Shown here: positions 8,188 through 16,246 of the stretch, one piece after another
Position numbering within the stretch: the first letter of the stretch is position 1
Layout of the letters: each line of letters opens with the position of its first letter
Assembly: GCA_014529675.2 (NCBI GenBank)
Contig: CP076040.1
Span: 1,550,001 to 1,614,000 of the forward strand
Source: Opitutia bacterium ISCC 52
GTDB taxonomy: Bacteria; Verrucomicrobiota; Verrucomicrobiia; Opitutales; UBA2995
Reading direction: 5' to 3'
Length of the DNA: 64,000 bases
Program-made: the position numbers and the translations under genes
The notes under the pieces: generated by a model
What the model was told of the DNA's origin: nothing
Seen by the model: the letters and a program-made list of their open reading frames with translations, nothing else
Databases searched by the model: none

Positions 8188-11100
8188 ATGAAAACGATAC
8201 TCCATAAAGCGAGCAAAGCGCTTGCCTATGTACTGCCGCTTTTTTGCGTGATCGTGATGCCCTTTGCATCCGCTCAAGAAGACGATGATGTCTACAATCT
8301 GAGTCTGTTCCAGATTGATGAAGAAGAAACTCAGGGTTACTTGGCTACCAGTACGCTCGCTGGAACGCGGATTAAAACCGACCTGAAAGATCTAGGTGCT
8401 GCTATCTCGGTGGTTACCTCTGAATTCATGGATGATATATCCGCTACCGATGCTCAAACGCTCTTGTCTTATACAAGTAATACGGAAGTCGGCGGCTTTC
8501 AGGGAAACTTTAGTGGAGCCCAGGCCAGCAACCGAAGTCGTTTTGTTGATAATGACTCGAGAACTAATCCCCAACGTAACCAACGTATTCGTGGGCTAGG
8601 TGCCGCTGATTTGACTCGAGGATATTTTCTGACGGATATCGCTTTTGATAGTTACAACACTGAGCGGGTAACTGTCAGCCGTGGACCCAATTCACTACTT
8701 TTTGGTATTGGTAGTCCTGGTGGTGTGATCAATAACGCGACAAAGCAAGCCATTCACAATAACAACTTTGGTGAACTGGGAATCCGTTTTGATAACTACG
8801 GCAGTTGGCGCGCAGAAGTTGATTATAACAAAGTAATAGTCGAAGATCGGGTCTCCTTGCGCGTTGCACTTTTAGAGGAAAGCCAAGAATACAAGCAGGA
8901 GCCAGCGCACGAGGACCAACATCGCGTATACGCTGCACTGAATGTCGTCTTATCTGAGAATGAAGCGAGCGACTTTCTGGATGCCACCATTTTTAGAGCC
9001 AATTACGAAAGAGGTGAGCGCTCAGGTTCACCGGTGGAGGTTATTCCTCCATCTGTTGCATACCATGGTTGGTTCGAACCTACTCCCTCTTCGATTTCAC
9101 AGTATACAGGTTCAGTGCCCGCCGCAAACGCTCGTGCTCCTGGCGATGGAGGAACCTGGGAGTTTCAAGCTCTCCACGATGATCCACTTCATATTGGTTC
9201 TGTGGGAAGTAGTGAAGCCGCCGTTGGTACCAATGTTCACCCCAGTAATTTTCGCCACAATGCGATTTATTACCCCGGAAAAGGCGCTCCTGCGAATGTA
9301 GGTATTCCTGGATCAAACATTCAAGGTTACACGTCCTTGATCCCATGGAGAGCTAGCCAGGGTGATACCATAGACAGCACAGGATTAGCAGGTAGTCCGT
9401 TGGCTGCTGGATTACCAGGCGACACTGGGGTTAATGATTTTCGGGAATTTGCTACCAATAGTCCTTATGCCGAATCTTATGCTATCGGTTTTGCGGTTCC
9501 TACCTTAAGGAACACAGATGTATTCGATTACCGAAACAAGATGTATACCAACGGATTGGACCTGGCGATTCGTGATTTTGATGTAATGAATTTAGCATTG
9601 GAACAAAATTTCTTTAACAATAATGCCGGTATCGAAATTGCTTACGACGAACAAAGTTACGATACTTATCAGGACTTCATCTTTTCGGGAGGACTCCAGC
9701 ATAGTAGTCGTGGAGAGTATGATATTTATGTCATGAATTCCACCCACTTGATCAATGGTCAGCCTAACCCAAATCTGGGTCGTGCATTTACCGCTAACGC
9801 GGGAACTCAACAACAATTTGAGCAAATTGATCGTGAAACATTTCGGGTCACGGCTTTTGCCAAACTTGATTTAACAGAGAACGACGGGTTTCTTGGAATG
9901 TTGGGGCGACACACTTTTACCGGCCTCTACAACGACCATACCAAGGACCGTCATTGGTGGACCAACAGAGACGCGACGGGCAGTGATGAGTTCTCTATGA
10001 ATTCAGCTATGCAACACCAACTGGGTGGAGGTCGCAGAAATACCAATCTCACAGTATTTACCAGTGACTCTCTTATTGGAGTTCAGTCCATGGATGATGT
10101 TCGCCTTTATCCCATTGATTTTCCAAGACCACAAGTGGGAGATACCTTTGAGTATTTATATGTGGATACCACTCCCGCGAGTAATGCAAATAGCAACGGT
10201 ATTAGAGACCGCAGTCTTAAAACCGGTACTATTTATACGACTAGCTACTTGCAGGACGAAAACATCAGCCAAAACAGCATCGAAGCGAAAGCTTTCGCTT
10301 GGCAGGGTTACTTCTTGGACGATCACATTGTAGGTCTTTATGGCTGGCGCGAAGATGACACCAAGAGCTTTGCCCGTGCCAATGCAACTGAAGTTGGGTT
10401 TTCGCAGAGACTGCCAGACCTGACGCACAATCCGGATTACGCACGACTTTCCAATACGCCTTCTTTGGAAGAAACCGGGGATACAACCACTTGGAGTGTA
10501 GTCGGTCGTTATCCAGAAGTCTTATTTGGAGAGCTTCCATTTAATCTCCAAGTGCATTATGCAGAATCCGAGAATTTCAACCCGATTGGCCTTCGTAATA
10601 GTCCGCTGGGAGTTCCTATCGGTCAGCCTACTGGTACGACTGAGGAATATGGATTTCAAATTTCCTCGGATGACAACAAGTATGCGATCAAGTTTAACTG
10701 GTTCGAAACGAGATTAGCGAATTCTAATACAGATCCTGCACTTACAACAAACTTCGCGAACCATGTGGTTGGTCGAATCAATGCGTACCGCGATGCTCAG
10801 CAAGGAGGATTCACTTGGGCAGACGAGCTAACTTGGGTAGAAGGTCCTCTAGAAAGTTATCCGCATCAGAGCTTCGAAGAGTTTTATGCCGCTTCATTGG
10901 CTACCATTCCTTCCGAACTCGCTTCTGTTGCTAATCCTAGACCTGTTGATGATGACGGAGACGGGGAGTGGGATCGTTATGAAACAGACAGCATCCCCAA
11001 CGTTCAGTCTACTCAGGATCGTGTCGCAGAAGGATTCGAAGTTGAGCTCGTAGCTAATTTCACTCCGAACTGGCGCATGATGATGAATATCAGTCAGCAG

Positions 11101-11688
11101 GAAACGGTTCAGTCGAATACCGCCACGATTTTGGCAGGGCTTGCAGAAGATTATGTGTCTGCTGTTCAATCAGCTCGACTCGGAGAAACCGAACAAGATG
11201 GATCCTTGGGAGCTGACTCAGAAGCCTATGAAGTTTCACTGTTGGGCGGATTGCTCGCGCCTATCCGCGGTGCCAAAGCTTTGGATAATACCGCTTCGAA
11301 CGAACAACGTGAGTGGCGTATTACCGGTGTAACCAATTATGAGTTCACTGAAGGTCGCCTGGATGGATTCGGTATTGGTGGAGCCTTCCGTTGGGAAGAT
11401 GAAGCAGCTACCGGTTATGTATTTCAACTCGAGCCCGAAAGCGGAGTGCCTGTTCCTGACGTAACACGCCCATATTTTGATGACGGTCTGTTTAGTGGGG
11501 ACCTGTGGTTCACTTATGGACAACGTATCTGGGATGACAAAATTGATTGGAGCATCCGGCTCAATATCAGAAACCTGGTGGGTGAAAGTGATGACATTCC
11601 AGTGAAAACTAATCCCGATGGTCAAGTGGCTGTAATTCGAATTCCGAATCCACGCACTGTCTACCTTTCTAATACTTTTAAGTTCTAA
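8188..11688 (+). CDS. TonB-dependent receptor 2
   Basis: This 1166-residue receptor is the tandem paralogue of the upstream one. It has the same 'YNLSLFQIDEEETQGYLATSTLAGTRIKTDLKDLG' region (read as two consecutive blocks), the same plug motif around 'VTVSRGPNSLLFGIGSPGGVINN' and a near-identical C-terminus ('NPRTVYLSNTFKF'). ATG at 8188 gives the signal peptide 'ALAYVLPLFCVIVMPFASAQ'. A V-D921-D-D-G-D-G-E-W-D loop corresponds to the calcium-site-like loop of receptor 1. The surface loops differ more than the plug and the last strands, as expected if the two copies recognise related but different glycans. Its 3' end is 6 bases from the next start, which suggests an operon, but a terminator-like palindrome lies just inside the next gene. 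Confidence 0.93.
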   Translation: MKTILHKASKALAYVLPLFCVIVMPFASAQEDDDVYNLSLFQIDEEETQGYLATSTLAGTRIKTDLKDLGAAISVVTSEFMDDISATDAQTLLSYTSNTEVGGFQGNFSGAQASNRSRFVDNDSRTNPQRNQRIRGLGAADLTRGYFLTDIAFDSYNTERVTVSRGPNSLLFGIGSPGGVINNATKQAIHNNNFGELGIRFDNYGSWRAEVDYNKVIVEDRVSLRVALLEESQEYKQEPAHEDQHRVYAALNVVLSENEASDFLDATIFRANYERGERSGSPVEVIPPSVAYHGWFEPTPSSISQYTGSVPAANARAPGDGGTWEFQALHDDPLHIGSVGSSEAAVGTNVHPSNFRHNAIYYPGKGAPANVGIPGSNIQGYTSLIPWRASQGDTIDSTGLAGSPLAAGLPGDTGVNDFREFATNSPYAESYAIGFAVPTLRNTDVFDYRNKMYTNGLDLAIRDFDVMNLALEQNFFNNNAGIEIAYDEQSYDTYQDFIFSGGLQHSSRGEYDIYVMNSTHLINGQPNPNLGRAFTANAGTQQQFEQIDRETFRVTAFAKLDLTENDGFLGMLGRHTFTGLYNDHTKDRHWWTNRDATGSDEFSMNSAMQHQLGGGRRNTNLTVFTSDSLIGVQSMDDVRLYPIDFPRPQVGDTFEYLYVDTTPASNANSNGIRDRSLKTGTIYTTSYLQDENISQNSIEAKAFAWQGYFLDDHIVGLYGWREDDTKSFARANATEVGFSQRLPDLTHNPDYARLSNTPSLEETGDTTTWSVVGRYPEVLFGELPFNLQVHYAESENFNPIGLRNSPLGVPIGQPTGTTEEYGFQISSDDNKYAIKFNWFETRLANSNTDPALTTNFANHVVGRINAYRDAQQGGFTWADELTWVEGPLESYPHQSFEEFYAASLATIPSELASVANPRPVDDDGDGEWDRYETDSIPNVQSTQDRVAEGFEVELVANFTPNWRMMMNISQQETVQSNTATILAGLAEDYVSAVQSARLGETEQDGSLGADSEAYEVSLLGGLLAPIRGAKALDNTASNEQREWRITGVTNYEFTEGRLDGFGIGGAFRWEDEAATGYVFQLEPESGVPVPDVTRPYFDDGLFSGDLWFTYGQRIWDDKIDWSIRLNIRNLVGESDDIPVKTNPDGQVAVIRIPNPRTVYLSNTFKF

Positions 11689-11694
11689 GTTAAA

Positions 11695-13569
11695 TTGTAC
11701 ATAAAGCGTTTGTATTGTAGTTCTATATGCTTTGCCGTCACCGCAATTGCGGTGACGGTTTTGCATGTTATCAGTTCTCTGTCCGCAGCTGAGGTACCTG
11801 CCTTTCAGGTAGATGAACAAAAAGAGCCGCCTACTTGGGCACTCTATGAGCGGCAGCTGATCGATACGCTCAATCAAGCCGGTATCGAGTTTTATGATAC
11901 TTATGTATTGGAAGATGGCACTTTAGAGTGGAAGGAACGTTATGAGGGTGGGATGAATTCGTCCGACGATGCCTATGAAGCGTTTCGCGGGTATTCATTA
12001 TTAACCGCGCTCGGTGGCTCTAAAGAGATCGACCGGCGACACCGCTACGTGTGGGAAGGTATTACCAAGCAGTTCGCACGGTACGGGCAAATCTACCGGG
12101 AGTTTGATTCGAACTGGGATTGGATGCACCACGGAGAGGGATATATTTCACTTTATCCGATGGGGATGGTGGAGCCTGACGATAGTAAATTCATCGATCG
12201 ATCGGTGAGGTTCGCTGCGATGTATACGGGTGAGGATCCTGAATCTCCCAATTGGGATCCTGAGCATAAAATCATTCGGTCTGTCATGAACGGGAGCAGA
12301 GGCCCAAAAATGGAGTGGGTGAAACGCGACTGGATTCCTACCAATGCCAATCTCACTTACTACCCGTTACCCTTCTTTGATATCCCAGGCGTGGACGCTT
12401 CAACAGCTTGGATCAATGATCACCCGGATAACGATCAATTTGCACTGTTGGTTAAAGCGATGAGCGATCGCATGGCTAAAGGTGATGTCCCCATCAACCT
12501 AGCGGCGACCGCTTTAATCGCCAATGCCTACCTTTATACGGGTGAGGAAAAATACGTTCAATGGGTCAAGGATTATGTGGGCACATGGGAACGCTTAACC
12601 AAAGAGAATGGTGGCATTACTCCCGACAATGTGGGGCTCTCTGGAAAGATCGGTGAATACACCGGTTACTGGTGGGGTGGCTACTATGGTTGGGTATGGC
12701 CGCGCGGTGGAACGGATGTTGTTTACGCGACCTTAACTTCTGCCAAGGTTGCTACACTGATGACCGGGGACACAAGCTATGGAGAATTGCCCCGAAGCCA
12801 GATGGCGGTCATGCGCAAAGAAGGTAAACTGGAAAACGGCAGGTATGTAATGCCGATTCGCCATGACCAACGGGGTTGGTATAACTTCTCTTCTGAAATA
12901 CCTTATCCCTATGTGAATCTTTGGTACCTTTATCATGACGACGATGATTGGAATAACATCGAGCGTTTGGCAGAGGCAGAGCTAAAACGAAGCGGCCACA
13001 TCAGTGACCCTGATTTGGGCTGGGCTTATTTCGTGCGCGGCAGGAATCCGGATTATCCCGTTGAAGCATTCCAAAAGGATTTTCGCTTTGTGGCAGATAG
13101 GATGAACACCATCCGGGAGGAAAACGGTGATCCGGAAACCTTTGTTGATAATAAATGGATTAATCACGATCCCGTTCGCATGGACAATTTGGTCCGCTTA
13201 ACGATTGGCGGAATGCCCATTCATAAACGGGGTGAGATGCTCCATGCCCAGGTTCGATATTTTGATCCGAAAAACAAACGGGCAGGGCTCCCTCAGGATG
13301 TAGCGGTTCTTGTATCACGTATCGAGGCTGATTGGGTTCAGATTGACATCAGCAATCTCAATCAGTTCGAACGCAGGCACTTGATGATTCAGGGAGGCAC
13401 CTACGGGGAGCATCAGATCAAATCGATTCAGATAGGTGATGGAGCCAAGGAAGTGATCGATGGGCAGGCGTTGACTCTCGACTTGGGACCCGGAGCAGGT
13501 GTTTCAATTAAGCTTTCTTTGGACCGTTATAAGAACAAACCCAGTTACGATTTTCCATGGAAGGACTAA
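11695..13569 (+). CDS. Secreted protein of unknown function
   Basis: I do not recognise a named family. The frame opens at a TTG (11695); no ATG is available before the mature region. The TTG gives a signal peptide 'YIKRLYCSSICFAVTAIAV...' ending near 'SSLSAAEVPA'. The 624-residue product is rich in Trp, Tyr and His motifs ('YEGGMNSSDDAYEAF', 'DSNWDWMHHGEGY', 'GYWWGGYYGWVWPRGG'). Helical segments alternate with conserved aromatic turns, which suggests an alpha/alpha-toroid of the kind found in many glycoside hydrolases and polysaccharide lyases, and the last 120 residues look like a beta-sandwich. Position right after a TonB receptor fits a periplasmic glycan-active enzyme or binding protein. 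Coding status is sure; function is inferred only from context. Confidence 0.82.
   Translation: MYIKRLYCSSICFAVTAIAVTVLHVISSLSAAEVPAFQVDEQKEPPTWALYERQLIDTLNQAGIEFYDTYVLEDGTLEWKERYEGGMNSSDDAYEAFRGYSLLTALGGSKEIDRRHRYVWEGITKQFARYGQIYREFDSNWDWMHHGEGYISLYPMGMVEPDDSKFIDRSVRFAAMYTGEDPESPNWDPEHKIIRSVMNGSRGPKMEWVKRDWIPTNANLTYYPLPFFDIPGVDASTAWINDHPDNDQFALLVKAMSDRMAKGDVPINLAATALIANAYLYTGEEKYVQWVKDYVGTWERLTKENGGITPDNVGLSGKIGEYTGYWWGGYYGWVWPRGGTDVVYATLTSAKVATLMTGDTSYGELPRSQMAVMRKEGKLENGRYVMPIRHDQRGWYNFSSEIPYPYVNLWYLYHDDDDWNNIERLAEAELKRSGHISDPDLGWAYFVRGRNPDYPVEAFQKDFRFVADRMNTIREENGDPETFVDNKWINHDPVRMDNLVRLTIGGMPIHKRGEMLHAQVRYFDPKNKRAGLPQDVAVLVSRIEADWVQIDISNLNQFERRHLMIQGGTYGEHQIKSIQIGDGAKEVIDGQALTLDLGPGAGVSIKLSLDRYKNKPSYDFPWKD
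11735..11762 (+). terminator. Terminator-like 24-bp palindrome inside a signal-peptide coding region
   Basis: Bases 11735-11758 form a perfect palindrome: 10-bp arms CCGTCACCGC/GCGGTGACGG around AATT, followed by TTTT. It starts 46 bases after the receptor stop, where a terminator would be expected, yet it encodes 'AVTAIAVTV' in the hydrophobic core of the next gene's signal peptide. It may attenuate read-through from the receptor gene into the downstream gene. Confidence 0.65.
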
Positions 13570-13578
13570 GAATTCCAT

Positions 13579-13644
13579 TCGGCAGCAAGCTACCTCCTAC
13601 TCCTCGATTCGGCTATTTGAATGTAGGAGGTAGCTTGCTGCCGA
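13579..13644. repeat. REP-like inverted repeat, 22-bp arms
   Basis: Arms 13579-13600 and 13623-13644 are perfect reverse complements around a 22-base loop that is itself GC/TA mixed. The right arm contains the imperfect hairpin GGTAGCTTGCTGCC. It begins ten bases after the stop at 13569 and could end the transcript, but there is no U-tract and its design resembles the other palindromic elements in this window. Confidence 0.7.
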
Positions 13645-13685
13645 TCAGATCAAATCTGTGGTTAAAGTCGTTTGACAAAAGAACC

Positions 13686-14687
13686 ATGCCAGAAAGTAGC
13701 TATTGGAAATTGTTTCTCCTGTTATTTTCATCGATTCTGATGAGTAACAACTTATCTGCGCAAATGGGCTCTCCCGGGCACGGAGAAACCCAAGCCATAG
13801 GTCTGCACCCGACCAATCCAATGATTTTGTACGCAGGAGCTGCCAAAGGCTTGTGTAAATCAACCATCGGAGGAAAAGACAACTGGCCGACCGTAGGACT
13901 CGATACTTATTCTCCTCGAGCGATAGTCGTCGGTCAGAAGAATCCTTCCATCGTTTATGCAGGCACTCATAAAGTGGGAGTCTACAAGTCTTCCGATGGG
14001 GGCGATTCTTGGGACGAAGTGAATTTGGGAATTACTTACCCTGAAATTCGAGCGATGCTCATCCACCCCAAGAATGATAATATTGTCTATGCTGGGACCG
14101 ACGGAGGAGGGGTCTTTAAAACGCTTAATGGCGGCGATTCCTGGAGAGAGATCAATCATGGTCTAATCGACAAGGTCATTCGTTCGATGGCTATGGATCC
14201 TCGTGACTCCGATGTCATCTATGCAGGCACCTGGCATGGAGTATATAAAACAACGGACGGTGGAAAAAATTGGTCGGCTGATCCTGAAGGGCTCTTCGAT
14301 GTCGATGTGCGAGCGATAGCGCTCGATCCATCGAACCCGGATATCGTTTATGCAGGTACTCAGCCTCGCGGTGTTTATCGATCCGAAGATGGTGGGAAGA
14401 CCTGGGCGAGAGGAAAAAATCCTCTGATGGAGCATATTGAATCGATGGCCATCGATCCAGCAAATCCAGGGCATGTCTATGTAGGTACGAGAGCAGGTGT
14501 GTTTGTAAGTACCGATAAAGCGGATACGTTTGTGACAGCCGGACTCCGTTGGTCCAACATGGCTTGGACGCTAATTTTTGATGCGAAAACAGACCCACCG
14601 ACCTTGTATTATGGAGGAGTGGGAGGAGTTCTTAAGACGACGACTCGCGGCGTCCAGTGGGATGTGACAGGGCCTATTAGACCTTAA
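13686..14687 (+). CDS. Secreted Asp-box (BNR/sortilin-type) beta-propeller protein
   Basis: ATG at 13686 gives a 333-residue protein with a clear signal peptide ('YWKLFLLLFSSILMSNNLSAQ'); an upstream in-frame ATG at 13557 would read through the inverted repeat and is rejected. Repeats of about 45 residues each combine 'DPxNPxIVYAGT' with an Asp box: 'KSSDGGDSWDEV', 'KTLNGGDSWREI', 'KTTDGGKNWSAD', 'RSEDGGKTWARG'. This is the YCF48/sortilin/BNR-type propeller fold found in sialidase-like and glycan-associated proteins. No sialidase Arg triad or catalytic Asp can be picked out, so a binding or scaffold role is as likely as an enzyme. It stands at the head of the transporter and catabolic genes that follow at short spacing. 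Confidence 0.85.
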   Translation: MPESSYWKLFLLLFSSILMSNNLSAQMGSPGHGETQAIGLHPTNPMILYAGAAKGLCKSTIGGKDNWPTVGLDTYSPRAIVVGQKNPSIVYAGTHKVGVYKSSDGGDSWDEVNLGITYPEIRAMLIHPKNDNIVYAGTDGGGVFKTLNGGDSWREINHGLIDKVIRSMAMDPRDSDVIYAGTWHGVYKTTDGGKNWSADPEGLFDVDVRAIALDPSNPDIVYAGTQPRGVYRSEDGGKTWARGKNPLMEHIESMAIDPANPGHVYVGTRAGVFVSTDKADTFVTAGLRWSNMAWTLIFDAKTDPPTLYYGGVGGVLKTTTRGVQWDVTGPIRP

Positions 14688-14705
14688 CGTCTCGTACCTG
14701 ATCGA

Positions 14706-16037
14706 ATGACTGACGTTCAACGAAACGCTATTAAGCACACCCTCATTGCTGGACTCATCCTGGTCTCGATCTTTCAGTATGTGAAGTTAGGATCTGGCTT
14801 AGGAGAAGAATATCCCAGAAAACCCATACGCGTCGTGGTACCCTTTCAACCCGGCGGAGGATCGGACACCTTTGTTCGGATTGTTCAAAAGGCTATCAAT
14901 GATGATCAACTCATGCCTCAACCTTTGGTAGTGGTCAACAAGCCGGGTGGGGGAACGTCGATTGGAAGCAGCTATGTGAAAGACGCGCGCGCCGATGGTT
15001 ATGCAGTGCTCTGTTTGCACGAAGCCTTGATGGTGGCAAAGTCTAACGGACAATCACCGAACGGTCCCGACGATTATGAAGTAGCTGCTGCCACCGGGGA
15101 ATTTGGTGTAGTGGTACTTGTTTCCAATGAATCTCCTTACCAAAACCTGGGAGATCTAATGGAAGCCGCCAAAGCTCAACCTGAGACCCTGAATTTTGGC
15201 ATCAATTTCAATACCCCGACGCATTTTTCAGCTATTATGCTAGAGAATACGCTACCGGGAGCTCGCTTCCGGTTTGTCGCAACAGGTGGAGGTGCGCATC
15301 GATTGGCCGGAGTCATGGGAGGACATCTCGACGTCATCATTTTGTCTATCGGGGAGTATGTCCGATTTAAGGAGAACGGATTGAAGGCCATCGCTTATCT
15401 TGGGGAAGATCGTCTAGATTCTATTCCCGACATTCCAACCAGTGCGGAGTTGGGCTTTCCTGTTTTCAGTGCGAATCTTCACTATTGGTGGTTTCCTAAG
15501 GGTACAGATGCATCGATCGTAAATTTCTTCGCTGATGTCATGGGCAAGGTGATGGCCTCCGATTACGTGCTTCAACGTACGGAGGAGCTGCAGATTCTTC
15601 CACGAATCATCGTGGGAGATGAGCTGAGTCAACGCATTGACGATCGCATGGAAGCGTTTGGAAAAATCAAACCCGAGCATCGAATTGAACTGCCTGACTT
15701 TGAAGTTTGGACGATGGGATTTGTGTTATTGTTCGTATTGCTTGTATCGGTAAGCCACTTCCGAAACAAGCAAACCAAAGTCGATACGACATCTGAGATA
15801 CGATTGCGTTACGATTTCGCTTTTGGGACCTTAGCGATGACGATTGTTTACGTATTGATCATGGGACTGGGGATAGTTCCATTTATTTGGGCGACCATCA
15901 TCTTTGTAATGGTTGCTGGGCTATTTTTGACAGGCATGGATAAGCGTAAGTGGGTTTCCATCGTAGAAGTCGCTCTGCTCATGTCCTTTGGACTGCATTA
16001 TGTCTTCACTCAATTGTTCACCATCGATCTGCCCTGA
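14706..16037 (+). CDS. TctC-TctB fusion: TTT-family solute receptor joined to small membrane subunit
   Basis: Residues about 35-325 are a TctC/Bug-type extracytoplasmic solute-binding domain ('YPRKPIRVVVPFQPGGGSDTFVRI', 'VVNKPGGGTSIGSSYVKDA', 'LADVMGxV'-like end). Residues about 335-443 form a TctB-like domain with four hydrophobic segments. In usual tripartite tricarboxylate transporters these are two genes. The N-terminal hydrophobic stretch (residues 11-30) lacks a clear cleavage site and may be an anchor, so the receptor would be tethered at both ends. The next gene is the large TctA subunit, completing the transporter. It probably carries the sugar acid consumed by the dehydratase downstream. 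443 residues against about 320 plus 150 for separate partners. Confidence 0.88.
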   Translation: MTDVQRNAIKHTLIAGLILVSIFQYVKLGSGLGEEYPRKPIRVVVPFQPGGGSDTFVRIVQKAINDDQLMPQPLVVVNKPGGGTSIGSSYVKDARADGYAVLCLHEALMVAKSNGQSPNGPDDYEVAAATGEFGVVVLVSNESPYQNLGDLMEAAKAQPETLNFGINFNTPTHFSAIMLENTLPGARFRFVATGGGAHRLAGVMGGHLDVIILSIGEYVRFKENGLKAIAYLGEDRLDSIPDIPTSAELGFPVFSANLHYWWFPKGTDASIVNFFADVMGKVMASDYVLQRTEELQILPRIIVGDELSQRIDDRMEAFGKIKPEHRIELPDFEVWTMGFVLLFVLLVSVSHFRNKQTKVDTTSEIRLRYDFAFGTLAMTIVYVLIMGLGIVPFIWATIIFVMVAGLFLTGMDKRKWVSIVEVALLMSFGLHYVFTQLFTIDLP

Positions 16038-16079
16038 TGATTTTTAGATCTACTTTGAGTTATTCCTTACAACAACGTA

Positions 16080-16199
16080 CGGCATCGCGAGGACGCGATG
16101 TTATTCTGCGCTTCGCTTGTAGATGTGTCGGCATTCGCCTCGGTAGCCCTACCATCTCTGGCAATTATGAGTTAGGGCTACTGCGTCCTCGCAGTGCCG
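16080..16199. repeat. Palindrome-bounded intergenic element A
   Basis: Outer arms 16080-16096 and 16183-16199 pair at 15 of 17 positions. The left arm region also folds on itself (CATCGCG/CGCGATG), as does the right (CTGCG/CGCAG). A nested stem pairs GTAGCCCTA (16143-16151) with TAGGGCTAC (16173-16181). Between them, 16106-16130 matches 23 of 25 bases of the element at 52731-52859, so both belong to one family. It fills the gap between the TctC-TctB and TctA genes of one transporter, where it may affect the relative expression of the subunits. Confidence 0.75.
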
Positions 16200-16246
16200 C
16201 ATCTACGACATTGTCAGGTCAAAAGAGTACCTCTGCTGCTTAAACT

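Noticed and set aside
13557-13685. Upstream start of the Asp-box propeller gene
   Set aside because: It reads through the inverted repeat and overlaps the previous gene; ATG 13686 begins directly at a signal peptide.
16080-16199. tRNA-like or riboswitch assignment of the palindromic element
   Set aside because: No T-loop (GGTTCRA), no acceptor stem with a usable anticodon, and no match to riboswitch classes I know; the palindromes fit a repeat better.
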